From contig JAJPIK010000096.1 of NCBI GenBank assembly GCA_021324795.1, positions 1 to 39,574 of the forward strand: a DNA stretch of 39,574 bases, read 5' to 3'. This DNA comes from Chloroflexota bacterium. Its GTDB lineage: Bacteria; Chloroflexota; UBA6077; FW602-bin22; CADDYW01. The notes under the pieces are model-generated. The model saw nothing but the letters and a program-made list of their open reading frames with translations, was not told the origin of the DNA and ran no database searches. Below, piece by piece: positions 1 to 8,329 of this stretch; within the stretch, counting starts at the first letter, position 1, and each line of letters opens with the position of its first letter. Made by a program: the position numbers and the translations under genes.

Positions 1-2870
1 GGCGCCATGGGTGTTGTTGGAATAGCGGGTGGGGGCACCCGCAATGGCCCGGCCCGCTCCGGATATGCCCCCTGGGGCGGGAATAGCCGATCGCCAGGCA
101 GGGGAGCCGTACTTGAACCCGGTGGCGCCCAAGAAACGTCGATGTGCGGGAAACCCGACTTGCTCAGGTAGCGAATCTTAATATCATGGAGTCCCTCGGT
201 GAGATTCACCGCCCCTTCAACATAGCCATTCGAAGCATGACTATTGTCGACGATCAGACGATTGTCGAGGTAGATCCAGGAAGCATCGATCGACTGACTA
301 CTAAAACGGTACAAACCGGTCGTGGGAATATCGATCTTGCCATCCCACTCGACGGTGAAAGGCTGGGGAATCGGCAGGAAGTGATAATAGGAAGAGATGA
401 TTGGATTGATCTGCTCCAGGCGTGGCGTACCCGACCAATTCGTTCCCGCGTAGTACTTACCCAAAAGGCCGCGGTTGTCGGCCGGCGGATGGAACAGGTC
501 GGTGCTAGGTACCGGAGCCAGTAGTTGGCCGGGCGGTTGCCAGAGCAAACTCACCGGGCCCCGATCGGTCATCGGCGCGTTCACTTCGATTGAATGCAGT
601 CCCTGTGCCAATTCGATCGAGGTCTCCCCACCTCCCTTCAATAGATCGTTTTGATCCAGGCGCACCGAGGCGTCCGGTGGCGCGTTGAACTTGAATCGAT
701 AGGTACCAAACTCCGGTGCCAGGATCACACCTTGCCAATTGGCAAGAAAGGGAATTGGCAAGGGCGCTTGCTTCGACCAATCGTTGTCGATCGTCCGATC
801 GATACGACGAAGCCGAGCATTCGCAGGCGTTGCTGACTGGCCGGCATAATAGATCGCGTTCAGCCCCTCCAGTGCTTCAATCTGTGTCTCCGGTATGATC
901 ACACTGTACATGTCGATCGGGCTTTTACGATTGACTTGAAATGTTTGGACACTAGCCGATGGATAGAGGCGACGAATCAAATCGACCGATTCGGCATCCG
1001 GAACGTCGAGGAAGATTGCCACGTTGCGAGTATCGCGCAAAGGCAAGCTGACCGCGGGATTGAATGGATTCTCGACCTTGATTTGGGGATCGAGAAACTG
1101 AATGCTAGGCTGTCCGATAAAAGTCGGCGACATATAGACGTCGTAATCGTCACCCAGTCGCTTCATCGTTTCAGCAAGCAAGGTTGGGCCAATCGAGAAT
1201 GCCGCCCAAGAAGCATTATCCTGCGCTTGAATCTCGAAGTAGCGGATATAGTCCATCCGCGTGACCACGGCGAGTAGGACGATCGAGGCGAGCGAGCCAA
1301 TTGTAAAACGTGCCACTCCCAGTTTCCCAATCGGAACCCGAACTACGCCCAACCCTAGTTCGGCGAGGCGAGTCCATAGGAAGCCGATCGGCAAGGCCGC
1401 CAGTATAGCGGCGTAAAGGCTATCGTCAATCGTCCGCAACGACTGAGGTGCTTCGAAGTCGACTGACAGAATGCCTCCGGACAGCAGGATGACAATGGCA
1501 AGAAGGAGTAGCATGAAGTTAGAGCGACGCCAGAACCGCAGCGAAATGACCAACCCCAAGACAAAGAGGCCACCGCTTATTGGATCGAGCTCCGGCCAAC
1601 TGCTCAAGTTGTGACGCCCATTGCTATCGCCTTGATAATTGAACATCAAAACATGTTTGACCACGTTTTGTTCTAATGGCTGAAAATTGTGGGTTCGCTG
1701 CGCTTCACCCAGGATCGAGACCTGCCCAATTCGGCTGCCATATTCTGACGGGTGCAAAATCGCAAACTGAATCAAAGGCGATGCCGTGATTAACAACGCA
1801 AGAGTAAACAGGGCCAATCCGGTGAGCGACGCTTTGAGAAAGGCAGCCCCCTCGGTTACCAGTCGAAACAGGAGGTAGAGAGCGATGACGATGGCGAGGA
1901 AGTAGCTCGTGTAATAGGAATTCGCGGCCAGCCCCAGGAAAACGCCCGCCAACACGTAATTAAAGTAGCGCTGGGTTCGCAAAGCCTTGACCAGAAAATA
2001 GACCGCCAAAGCGTCATAGGTTACCGCCCAAATGCCATCTAGATTCATCCGGCTGAAATTGACGTGCCATGGAGAAACCGCCAGCAGCGCCGCGGCCGCC
2101 AATCCAACACGCCAACCGAACAGCTCTCGGGCCAAGAGATAGGCGCCGAAGACTCCAACAAGACCGATCGTAATTGAAAGGATCCGGATTGAAAAAATCG
2201 AGGGTCCGAAGATGAGGAAGGATAATGCCTCCCAATAGAGCCGCAATGCCGCGGTAGGGGAAATACCGGTTAGCCAGATCGGTCGGAAACCAGGGTCAGA
2301 CAAGATTCTCTCGGCCGCGAGTCCTTGCTGGGCCTCGTCAAACCATAGCCCCTGGGGCAAGATGTTGATTGCATAGGCGCGGAAAAACAAGGCGACGAGC
2401 ATGACCACGGCAAGCGCTACCAACTCGAAACGAGGGCGGTAAAACGTTAGCGAGCGCTCACTTGGGTGATCGAGCATATAGCCGAGCACGATTACGAGGA
2501 TGACACTGGCGACATAAAGGAGCCAGGCTAGGTTGAGTTGCCAGTTACGCGCGAATAGGTTCAGTGCCAATAAATTGGCAAACAGTGTCGCGACGGCAAT
2601 CCAAATCACGTGCTCTCGAACAGTAAGCCAGTTCGGCGATCGCCACTCGCCTGACTTGACTGATGGTACAACCTCCGGTCCGGGAGCGACCGCCAGGTAA
2701 ATCAGCACTGCGGCCACGGCGAACAAGCCAATCGCGAGAGTAACATCGACCGGTTGACCGACGGTCCATCGGTAGAGAATGCCCTCGGCTGCGACCGCCA
2801 ACGTGACCGCTGCGAACCCTTGGACCAGTCCCCGCATATGGCGACGCCGCAGCTTGATCGGATTCTCCAT
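1..2870 (-). CDS. GT-C (PMT/GT39-like) membrane glycosyltransferase with tandem PA14-like domains, partial
   Basis: The frame is open from an ATG at 2870 to the left edge (956 codons, no stop), so the C-terminus is missing. A GGTAGGAAAA ribosome site precedes the ATG. Residues of about 20 to 440 are strongly hydrophobic with many membrane segments. An early loop carries WFDEAQQG (D178, E179), the acidic motif expected in GT-C enzymes that use lipid-linked sugars. The tail is soluble: a first PA14-like unit lies at about 690-785 (TYRFKF, GLHSIEV, LLWQPPG) and a second at about 800-925 (GKYYAG, FTVEWDG, GLYRFSS, DVSWAPPG). PA14 domains usually bind carbohydrate, so an extracytoplasmic sugar-binding tail is inferred. 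It is the last gene of the glycosyltransferase run seen here and has its own likely promoter. The exact substrate cannot be told. Confidence 0.85.
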   Translation of the reverse strand, partial: MENPIKLRRRHMRGLVQGFAAVTLAVAAEGILYRWTVGQPVDVTLAIGLFAVAAVLIYLAVAPGPEVVPSVKSGEWRSPNWLTVREHVIWIAVATLFANLLALNLFARNWQLNLAWLLYVASVILVIVLGYMLDHPSERSLTFYRPRFELVALAVVMLVALFFRAYAINILPQGLWFDEAQQGLAAERILSDPGFRPIWLTGISPTAALRLYWEALSFLIFGPSIFSIRILSITIGLVGVFGAYLLARELFGWRVGLAAAALLAVSPWHVNFSRMNLDGIWAVTYDALAVYFLVKALRTQRYFNYVLAGVFLGLAANSYYTSYFLAIVIALYLLFRLVTEGAAFLKASLTGLALFTLALLITASPLIQFAILHPSEYGSRIGQVSILGEAQRTHNFQPLEQNVVKHVLMFNYQGDSNGRHNLSSWPELDPISGGLFVLGLVISLRFWRRSNFMLLLLAIVILLSGGILSVDFEAPQSLRTIDDSLYAAILAALPIGFLWTRLAELGLGVVRVPIGKLGVARFTIGSLASIVLLAVVTRMDYIRYFEIQAQDNASWAAFSIGPTLLAETMKRLGDDYDVYMSPTFIGQPSIQFLDPQIKVENPFNPAVSLPLRDTRNVAIFLDVPDAESVDLIRRLYPSASVQTFQVNRKSPIDMYSVIIPETQIEALEGLNAIYYAGQSATPANARLRRIDRTIDNDWSKQAPLPIPFLANWQGVILAPEFGTYRFKFNAPPDASVRLDQNDLLKGGGETSIELAQGLHSIEVNAPMTDRGPVSLLWQPPGQLLAPVPSTDLFHPPADNRGLLGKYYAGTNWSGTPRLEQINPIISSYYHFLPIPQPFTVEWDGKIDIPTTGLYRFSSQSIDASWIYLDNRLIVDNSHASNGYVEGAVNLTEGLHDIKIRYLSKSGFPHIDVSWAPPGSSTAPLPGDRLFPPQGAYPERAGPLRVPPPAIPTTPMA

Positions 2871-2912
2871 TTTTCCTACCCGCTGAAATCGGGTCAGCCG
2901 TTCGACGCCGGC

Positions 2913-2941
2913 ATTGTAAGATTCGCTCTGCATTTTAGCAA
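2913..2941 (-). promoter_or_regulatory. sigma70-like promoter for the PA14 glycosyltransferase
   Basis: On the minus strand TTGCTA (2941-2936) is followed after exactly 17 bases by TACAAT (2918-2913). Transcription would start near 2906, about 36 bases before the ATG at 2870. It lies in the 89-base gap after the stop of the upstream gene, so the last gene of the run could be expressed independently. Confidence 0.55.
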
Positions 2942-2959
2942 CGCTATAGGTGTTAGCTG

Positions 2960-5260
2960 TCATTCCAGCGGTGTAATCGTCGTCCCATCTAGGCGATAAA
3001 AGCTGCGTCCGGGATAATCGGCCTCGAGCTCGTGGTCTTTCTCGATGCCCAGATCTCGCGCGAAGATAACGTCTCCTTGAAGCAGCGGATCATTCGCCGA
3101 GAAGACCATGCCGTATTCCCACCAGGCGTACCACGGACCAACGTCCGCGAACACGACGGCGTGATGGATTCCCGCCGCCTGAACAGCATCGAGCTTGGAG
3201 TGATTGACGTAGTTGTAGCCGTGGTAGAGTTCCCACTGGCCGGGGAAGTAGTAGAGAAAATTGAAGGCGATCAATGCGGCAAGTCCCACCAGAATGCCGG
3301 TGCGGGCCAGGGGAAGTCGCATCGTCTGGCTACCCTTTGCGACCAATCGCGCACCATGCTCGGTCAGGGAGAATGCCTCCTGAACTCCGCGCGCCGTCAG
3401 AATGAGCAGACTGCCAAATCCTTCGTAATAGAAGCGCGGCCCATACATAATCCCATCCGCCCACCAGCACGCGTAGCCGAGAACCAGGCAGGCAAAGCTC
3501 GCCGCGAGCAGCCAATCCCAGGTCCGCGCCCGCCCACTGACGAAAGGCAGCATCGCCAGAGACAAGGTTAAGAAGGTTGGCCAGCCAAAGGCATGCTCGA
3601 GTAGCTCTTGGAGATTGCGACTAACGTTGGGAAAGGCGTCGACAGGATAAAACCCAAAAGGACCGTGATCTGGACCAAATCCCACCTGATCGAATGGCCA
3701 CCAGAGCTGCTGAGTGGGATAAAACGGATTGCCCGTGAAATAGGCATTGTAGACGCCGAAGACAATAACAAAAGGGAGGGCGCCAACGACAATCGGGACG
3801 TAACGCCGTAGTCCGAGGTCAGGTTTGCGGGCAACCTCCACCGTGGCGTAGATGCCGAAGGGGAGTGCCACCATCAAAACGGTGAACGGGCGTATCAAGA
3901 AGCCCATGCCGAGGACGAGGCCAGTCAGCAGGCCCGGCCAAACCGCCCCATGACAACGTGTCGTGCGCCAAAAGCCCCAGATGAAGAGCATGCTGAAGAG
4001 GAAGCCGCTCGCGTGCGACATCATCGAGCCAGACAGAAAGAGCCAGAAGGGCGAGAGCAGGCCAAGGAGCGCCGCCAGCACCCCAAGCCAAGGATGGTAG
4101 ATTTCGCGACCGATCCGATAAACGACAAACAGTGTCAATGCACCGCAGATCGGACTGACAATCCATGGCACCCCGGCCAGCACTCCCAGGGCCAGCAGTA
4201 TTGGCCAGCCGGGCGGATACTTGCCAAACCAGCGGCCGTGATACATGACGATGAATTCATGGGTGAAGAATTCGGGATGGGGAGGCGTCGGCACCCAGAG
4301 TCGTCCTATCGCGTAGGTTTTGGCCTGGAACAGATAGGCGACCGAGTCCTGCACGTGGGGCATCCGCTGCAACACGACGTCGGCCACGTACAATCCCGCC
4401 GCGAACCCTAAGCCGGCGATGACCACTGCTGCGCTGTGAGCAACGTCATCTGACCGAAGGGAAACCGGAATCTTCATTCGCCGACGACCGATTGTCACCG
4501 CTTCGACCACTCCGAGCACAAGCGCCAGACAGATGAACAGCCACGCCCCCGGGTAGCCCCCCAACACGAGGCGCAGCGTGTCTTTCACTTCGGAGGGTAT
4601 ATCCTTGGCGAAGGCTCGGTAATCAGAGTGAGCAACCGGCCCTTTCCACTGGCCATTTTCGACCACGTACCAATCGACGTCGCGGTCTTCTGGTCGGAAG
4701 TAGAAAAGCAGGCCATTCGCACCATCCGGTGAAAGCACGAGGATACCAGCGGCGTTGCGAGGGCGCAGCAAGTCAGCGGTGATTTGGTATGCGTGCCAAT
4801 CTGACGATCCAATGGTAAGGAGACCAGGGATTGCCGTTGCTTGGCCGCCAAAGGGATGATGAAACCAATCGCCCAGACGTGAAATCCTTTCACTCGCAAT
4901 GTTGGAGGAGGCTGACGAATAGAGTATTTGACCGTCGCTCCCGATCACTCGGATGTTCGCCCAAGCGCTCTCGGCGGCAAGGCGATAGAGGCCGTCGCTC
5001 AGGCCGGGGGATGGTAGCTGCCCAGTTGTCTCAGTCGGCCAGGAGATCGGGGCATGTGCGTCGGCTCCCTGAAGAAAGAAGCCAATCTTGCCGGTTCCGG
5101 CTCCGTCGAACGGTGCGGTCACGGTAGTTCCTCCCACCCTACCAGATACTTCGCCGTTGGCTACGATCACTCGAACCGAAAGCCGTTCACTTGCCGCCCA
5201 GAGTAATGCGACGACAATGAGTAGATTAGCAACGATGAGGAGAACGAGGTTACGTTGCAA
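2960..5260 (-). CDS. GT-C type membrane glycosyltransferase with N-terminal extracytoplasmic domain
   Basis: A polytopic membrane protein of about 766 residues. I place the start at TTG 5260 because AGGAA stands 5 bases upstream and the protein then begins directly with a signal-anchor helix (residues 5-23). The frame is open back to an ATG at 5344, but that extension translates a perfect hairpin and looks artefactual. Residues of about 25-235 are a hydrophilic, probably extracytoplasmic domain that I cannot name. The GT-C core follows, with PHVQDSVAYL (D305) in the position of the catalytic acidic loop motif, then WFGKYPPGWP and about ten further membrane segments. Its place among other GT-C genes argues for transfer of sugars from a lipid carrier outside the membrane. 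Substrate unknown. Confidence 0.82.
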   Translation of the reverse strand: MQRNLVLLIVANLLIVVALLWAASERLSVRVIVANGEVSGRVGGTTVTAPFDGAGTGKIGFFLQGADAHAPISWPTETTGQLPSPGLSDGLYRLAAESAWANIRVIGSDGQILYSSASSNIASERISRLGDWFHHPFGGQATAIPGLLTIGSSDWHAYQITADLLRPRNAAGILVLSPDGANGLLFYFRPEDRDVDWYVVENGQWKGPVAHSDYRAFAKDIPSEVKDTLRLVLGGYPGAWLFICLALVLGVVEAVTIGRRRMKIPVSLRSDDVAHSAAVVIAGLGFAAGLYVADVVLQRMPHVQDSVAYLFQAKTYAIGRLWVPTPPHPEFFTHEFIVMYHGRWFGKYPPGWPILLALGVLAGVPWIVSPICGALTLFVVYRIGREIYHPWLGVLAALLGLLSPFWLFLSGSMMSHASGFLFSMLFIWGFWRTTRCHGAVWPGLLTGLVLGMGFLIRPFTVLMVALPFGIYATVEVARKPDLGLRRYVPIVVGALPFVIVFGVYNAYFTGNPFYPTQQLWWPFDQVGFGPDHGPFGFYPVDAFPNVSRNLQELLEHAFGWPTFLTLSLAMLPFVSGRARTWDWLLAASFACLVLGYACWWADGIMYGPRFYYEGFGSLLILTARGVQEAFSLTEHGARLVAKGSQTMRLPLARTGILVGLAALIAFNFLYYFPGQWELYHGYNYVNHSKLDAVQAAGIHHAVVFADVGPWYAWWEYGMVFSANDPLLQGDVIFARDLGIEKDHELEADYPGRSFYRLDGTTITPLE

Positions 5261-5276
5261 TAAGGTTCCTGTGGCT

Positions 5277-5334
5277 TGGCTCGGGGAACAGCGACGGCTT
5301 TGCCGTGGCAAAGCCGTCGCTGTTCCCCGAGCCA
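5277..5334. repeat. perfect 28-bp inverted repeat (hairpin) with 2-nt loop
   Basis: Arm 5277-5304 is the exact reverse complement of 5307-5334, with only GT between. It sits between the stop of the TIGR03663-NHL gene (5344) and the TTG start proposed for the next gene (5260). No T-tract follows. It could be a processing or attenuation element inside the operon, or an inserted palindromic repeat. Confidence 0.85.
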
Positions 5335-5343
5335 TCCTTTTCA

Positions 5344-8313
5344 TTACTGCTGCGGCGGAAACTTCAGCACCCGGTTGTTTGCACTATCGGTGACGTAGAC
5401 GTTTCCAGTCGCGTCGACCGCGATGCCCGTCGGCATATGGAAGGACGTTAGATCGCTACCAAGCTTACCCCAGTCGGCCACCAACTGCCCGGATGACGTG
5501 AATTCGACGACCCGGTTATTATGTGGATCAGTGACGTAGACATTGCCCTGCCCATCCACCGCGAGGTAAGGCTTATCGGTGACCGCCTGACTATCCCAGC
5601 CGACGATCGGCCAGGACGTGATCGGCTTGAAGTCGGGACCAAACTTTTCAATACGCTGGTTCCAAGTGTCCGCCACGTAGAAATTTCCGGCCTGGTCTAC
5701 ACCGATGCCGACTGGCTCGTCAAAGAAACCGAGCCCCGAGCCAGCACTCCCGAAGCTGCCCAGGAATTGGCCATTCGGGTCAAATTTCTCAACCCGCTTA
5801 TTCCCAGTATCCGTAACGTAGAGGTTCCCCCGACTATCGAAGGCGATCGCCCGGGGTCCGAAGAACTGGCCGGGGCCACTTTCTGGCTGGCCGACCGGCT
5901 GGCTCCCCCAGGAGCGAATGAACTTACCGGTCGCATCGAATTCTTGGATCCGGTGATTCCAGGTGTCGGCAACGTAGACCTGACCACTCTGATTAACCGC
6001 GATTCCCCACGGCTCGTTGAACTGCCCATCACCGGTTCCTTTCGTACCCCAAGTGCGGATGAACTGGCCGCTGGAGCTGAACTCCTCGATACGGTTATTC
6101 AGAGCATCAGCCACGTAGAGGTCACCGTTCGGTCCGATGGCGATCCCTTTCGGCCCATTGAATTGGCCTTGGCCGGCTCCAGCCGTACCAATCACCACGC
6201 TTGCCGAGACAACCCGCGCTTTCTGCGTGTAAACCGAGTCATCAACCGTCTGTGAAGCCGCTTGAGGCGCTACCCAAGCACCATCTGCTAGATCACGGCG
6301 GACGAACATCACGAAATCAGTCGAACCGAGTGGATCTGGCGGCTTCCGATAGAGCAAGAATTGCCAGAGGTTCGACCGAGTCTGCGGATCCAGCAAGCCG
6401 CTGACGATCGAGCCCGGCGTCAGGTTGCGATAGTCCTCCGGGAACCACCAGCGCAAACGATAGCGTTGGCTGACGTATTTCGAGCCTAACAACTGCGCGA
6501 CCTGGTTGGCCCGGTCGTTGTCGTAGCCAACGAGGACGACTGGAGCATCCGGTTGAGGATTACCATCCCCGATGTATACTTTCGACGTGTAATCCCGCAA
6601 GTACCACTCGAATGGCCAGGAAACTCCCGAGTCGTAATTGACCTCCAGCTTGTCGACGCCTTGGCCCGACCGATAGGCGATCTCGTTGATCTGCTGCATC
6701 ACCCGGCCGACGTCAGGTGCAGTCTGGGTGTAGACCAGCATCTCTACGGGAACGTCGCCATGGTAGTAGGTCACTTGCCAGGCGGTGCGGAGTGAAAACG
6801 GCACCAGAATCACGACCACCGTCAAACCCACGATCTTCCAACCAAGCTTACCGCCAAGCTTCGACCAATAGTGGGTGGTCGCATAGACCAGCGCAGCGAA
6901 GAGCGCGACCATCGCGACCCATTGGAAAAACTGGTGCTGCTGGACAATCGGCGAGCCGGCAGCAAGCGGAGATCCTTCGCCAACCAGAGTCGCCCCGGTG
7001 AGAACAGCCAACCCCAAAGCCAACGCTAGGAATATCCCCCCCTCCTCGGCCACCATTTTCCAATTGACGCTGTCGATGAGCTTACCCAGCGTCACCGCTG
7101 CCAGTAAGCAAAACGGCAACGCCATCTCAATGACCATCCAAGGCATCTTCTCGGAGGCCCAGCCCCAGAGAACCAAGCTCATGACGCACCAATAGATCAG
7201 GAAATCAGTGAACAGGGTTCGGTGGCGGAGCCAGTAGATTGCTCCGCCAAGCCCAACGCCGACGGCAAGAAATTCGTAAATCGGCAAGAGCACCAGGTAA
7301 TAGAACCAGGGCTGGCCTCCACGCGCCACGCCTTGCTGGTCGATCCAATAGCGGAGCGAGCCAAAAACGCCCGAGCTAAAGCCATTTGGATTGCTCAGGA
7401 AGGTCGTGTAGAGCAAAAGGAAGATTGCCCAAAAAGCTATTGCCGATCGGATCCATACCTGGCGGTTCCAGCGCACGCCGATCGCCGCGCCGAGAGTAAA
7501 AAGCACCGCGAATGCAACGCCGAAAACCACATCGATCGTCGACTCGCTCCCCCCCTTGAGCACAAAGTAAGGAACCGCACTGAACAGAGGCAGGATCAAG
7601 GTTCCGAGCAGAACAAATAAATCGGTCGACGGAACCTTGGCCCGCTTTCCTTGGAGGATGACCGAGAATACGTCCTCTCGGCTCAGTGCGAAGAAGAATA
7701 GCAGGAGAATCGCCATGAGGAAGTAGGTATCTTCCTTGTCTGAAAAAGCCAGACTGGTTGCAACCACGGCGAGATAGAGGTAGCGATCCTTCTGCTCGGA
7801 GAAATAACGGAACGTCGCAATCACCAACAGCAGCATGAAGAAGATCTGGTAGATGTCGTGGCGAATAAACCGCGAATAATAAAGAATTGTCGGCGACACC
7901 GCGAGAAGTGCCGCGGCGGCGATCGCACCCGTCCGCCCAAGCCGATCTCGCAAGAAATACGGCAGACCGACCAGGATAGTGCCAAACAAGGCAGGTGCTA
8001 CCCGTGCCGTGGCATCGGTCACTCCCAAAAGGAAGTAGACCAGAGCGTTCAGCTCAAAGAGAAACGGCCCATGCATCATCGGGTCGTGGACATAGCCCTT
8101 CCCAATGTACAGGTAGTAGGAGTACACCGCGTGTAGGCTCTCATCGTGATGAAGCATGCGCGAGCCGAGATCCCAGAAGCGCAGCAATCCGGCCAGGAGC
8201 GTAATCGCCACGAAGACGACGACCTCACGGTCGATCGGTATCGCTGCGCTCAGCGGTCGAGCCCAAAAGCGCTCTTCTTGCGGCGCTTCGATCGGTCGGT
8301 CTAACACTGCCAT
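5344..8313 (-). CDS. TIGR03663-family (Agl23-like) membrane protein with six NHL repeats
   Basis: A 989-residue protein starting at ATG 8313, behind a strong GGGAGGAAG ribosome site in the 16-base gap after the previous gene. The N-terminal 550 or so residues are a polytopic GT-C-like core. HHDES (D57, E58) lies in the first loop, and the sequence up to RFIRHD is typical of TIGR03663, described as a flippase-associated Agl23-like family. A soluble stretch follows. Residues 709-989 contain six consecutive NHL repeats, each with a GIAV...G.(L/V)YV(A/T)D..N.R(I/V)..F pattern, enough for a complete six-bladed propeller. The propeller probably faces outside and binds a partner or glycan. The stop codon overlaps by one base an ATG of the next frame. 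Confidence 0.88.
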   Translation of the reverse strand: MAVLDRPIEAPQEERFWARPLSAAIPIDREVVVFVAITLLAGLLRFWDLGSRMLHHDESLHAVYSYYLYIGKGYVHDPMMHGPFLFELNALVYFLLGVTDATARVAPALFGTILVGLPYFLRDRLGRTGAIAAAALLAVSPTILYYSRFIRHDIYQIFFMLLLVIATFRYFSEQKDRYLYLAVVATSLAFSDKEDTYFLMAILLLFFFALSREDVFSVILQGKRAKVPSTDLFVLLGTLILPLFSAVPYFVLKGGSESTIDVVFGVAFAVLFTLGAAIGVRWNRQVWIRSAIAFWAIFLLLYTTFLSNPNGFSSGVFGSLRYWIDQQGVARGGQPWFYYLVLLPIYEFLAVGVGLGGAIYWLRHRTLFTDFLIYWCVMSLVLWGWASEKMPWMVIEMALPFCLLAAVTLGKLIDSVNWKMVAEEGGIFLALALGLAVLTGATLVGEGSPLAAGSPIVQQHQFFQWVAMVALFAALVYATTHYWSKLGGKLGWKIVGLTVVVILVPFSLRTAWQVTYYHGDVPVEMLVYTQTAPDVGRVMQQINEIAYRSGQGVDKLEVNYDSGVSWPFEWYLRDYTSKVYIGDGNPQPDAPVVLVGYDNDRANQVAQLLGSKYVSQRYRLRWWFPEDYRNLTPGSIVSGLLDPQTRSNLWQFLLYRKPPDPLGSTDFVMFVRRDLADGAWVAPQAASQTVDDSVYTQKARVVSASVVIGTAGAGQGQFNGPKGIAIGPNGDLYVADALNNRIEEFSSSGQFIRTWGTKGTGDGQFNEPWGIAVNQSGQVYVADTWNHRIQEFDATGKFIRSWGSQPVGQPESGPGQFFGPRAIAFDSRGNLYVTDTGNKRVEKFDPNGQFLGSFGSAGSGLGFFDEPVGIGVDQAGNFYVADTWNQRIEKFGPDFKPITSWPIVGWDSQAVTDKPYLAVDGQGNVYVTDPHNNRVVEFTSSGQLVADWGKLGSDLTSFHMPTGIAVDATGNVYVTDSANNRVLKFPPQQ

Positions 8314-8329
8314 CGCTACTTCCTCCCGG

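Noticed and set aside
505..2769. Several minus-strand frames (505-780, 1355-1573, 2014-2235, 2545-2769)
   Set aside because: All are out of frame with the single open frame from 2870 to the left edge, whose residues match a GT-C enzyme with PA14-like domains.
3032..3571. Plus-strand frame of 179 codons opposite the GT-C gene
   Set aside because: Composition is typical of an antisense shadow of membrane-protein codons; the minus-strand protein is clearly the real one.
5521..6255. Plus-strand frame of 244 codons opposite the NHL repeats
   Set aside because: It is antisense to six NHL repeats; the periodic codons keep the opposite frame open. No ribosome site or family feature.
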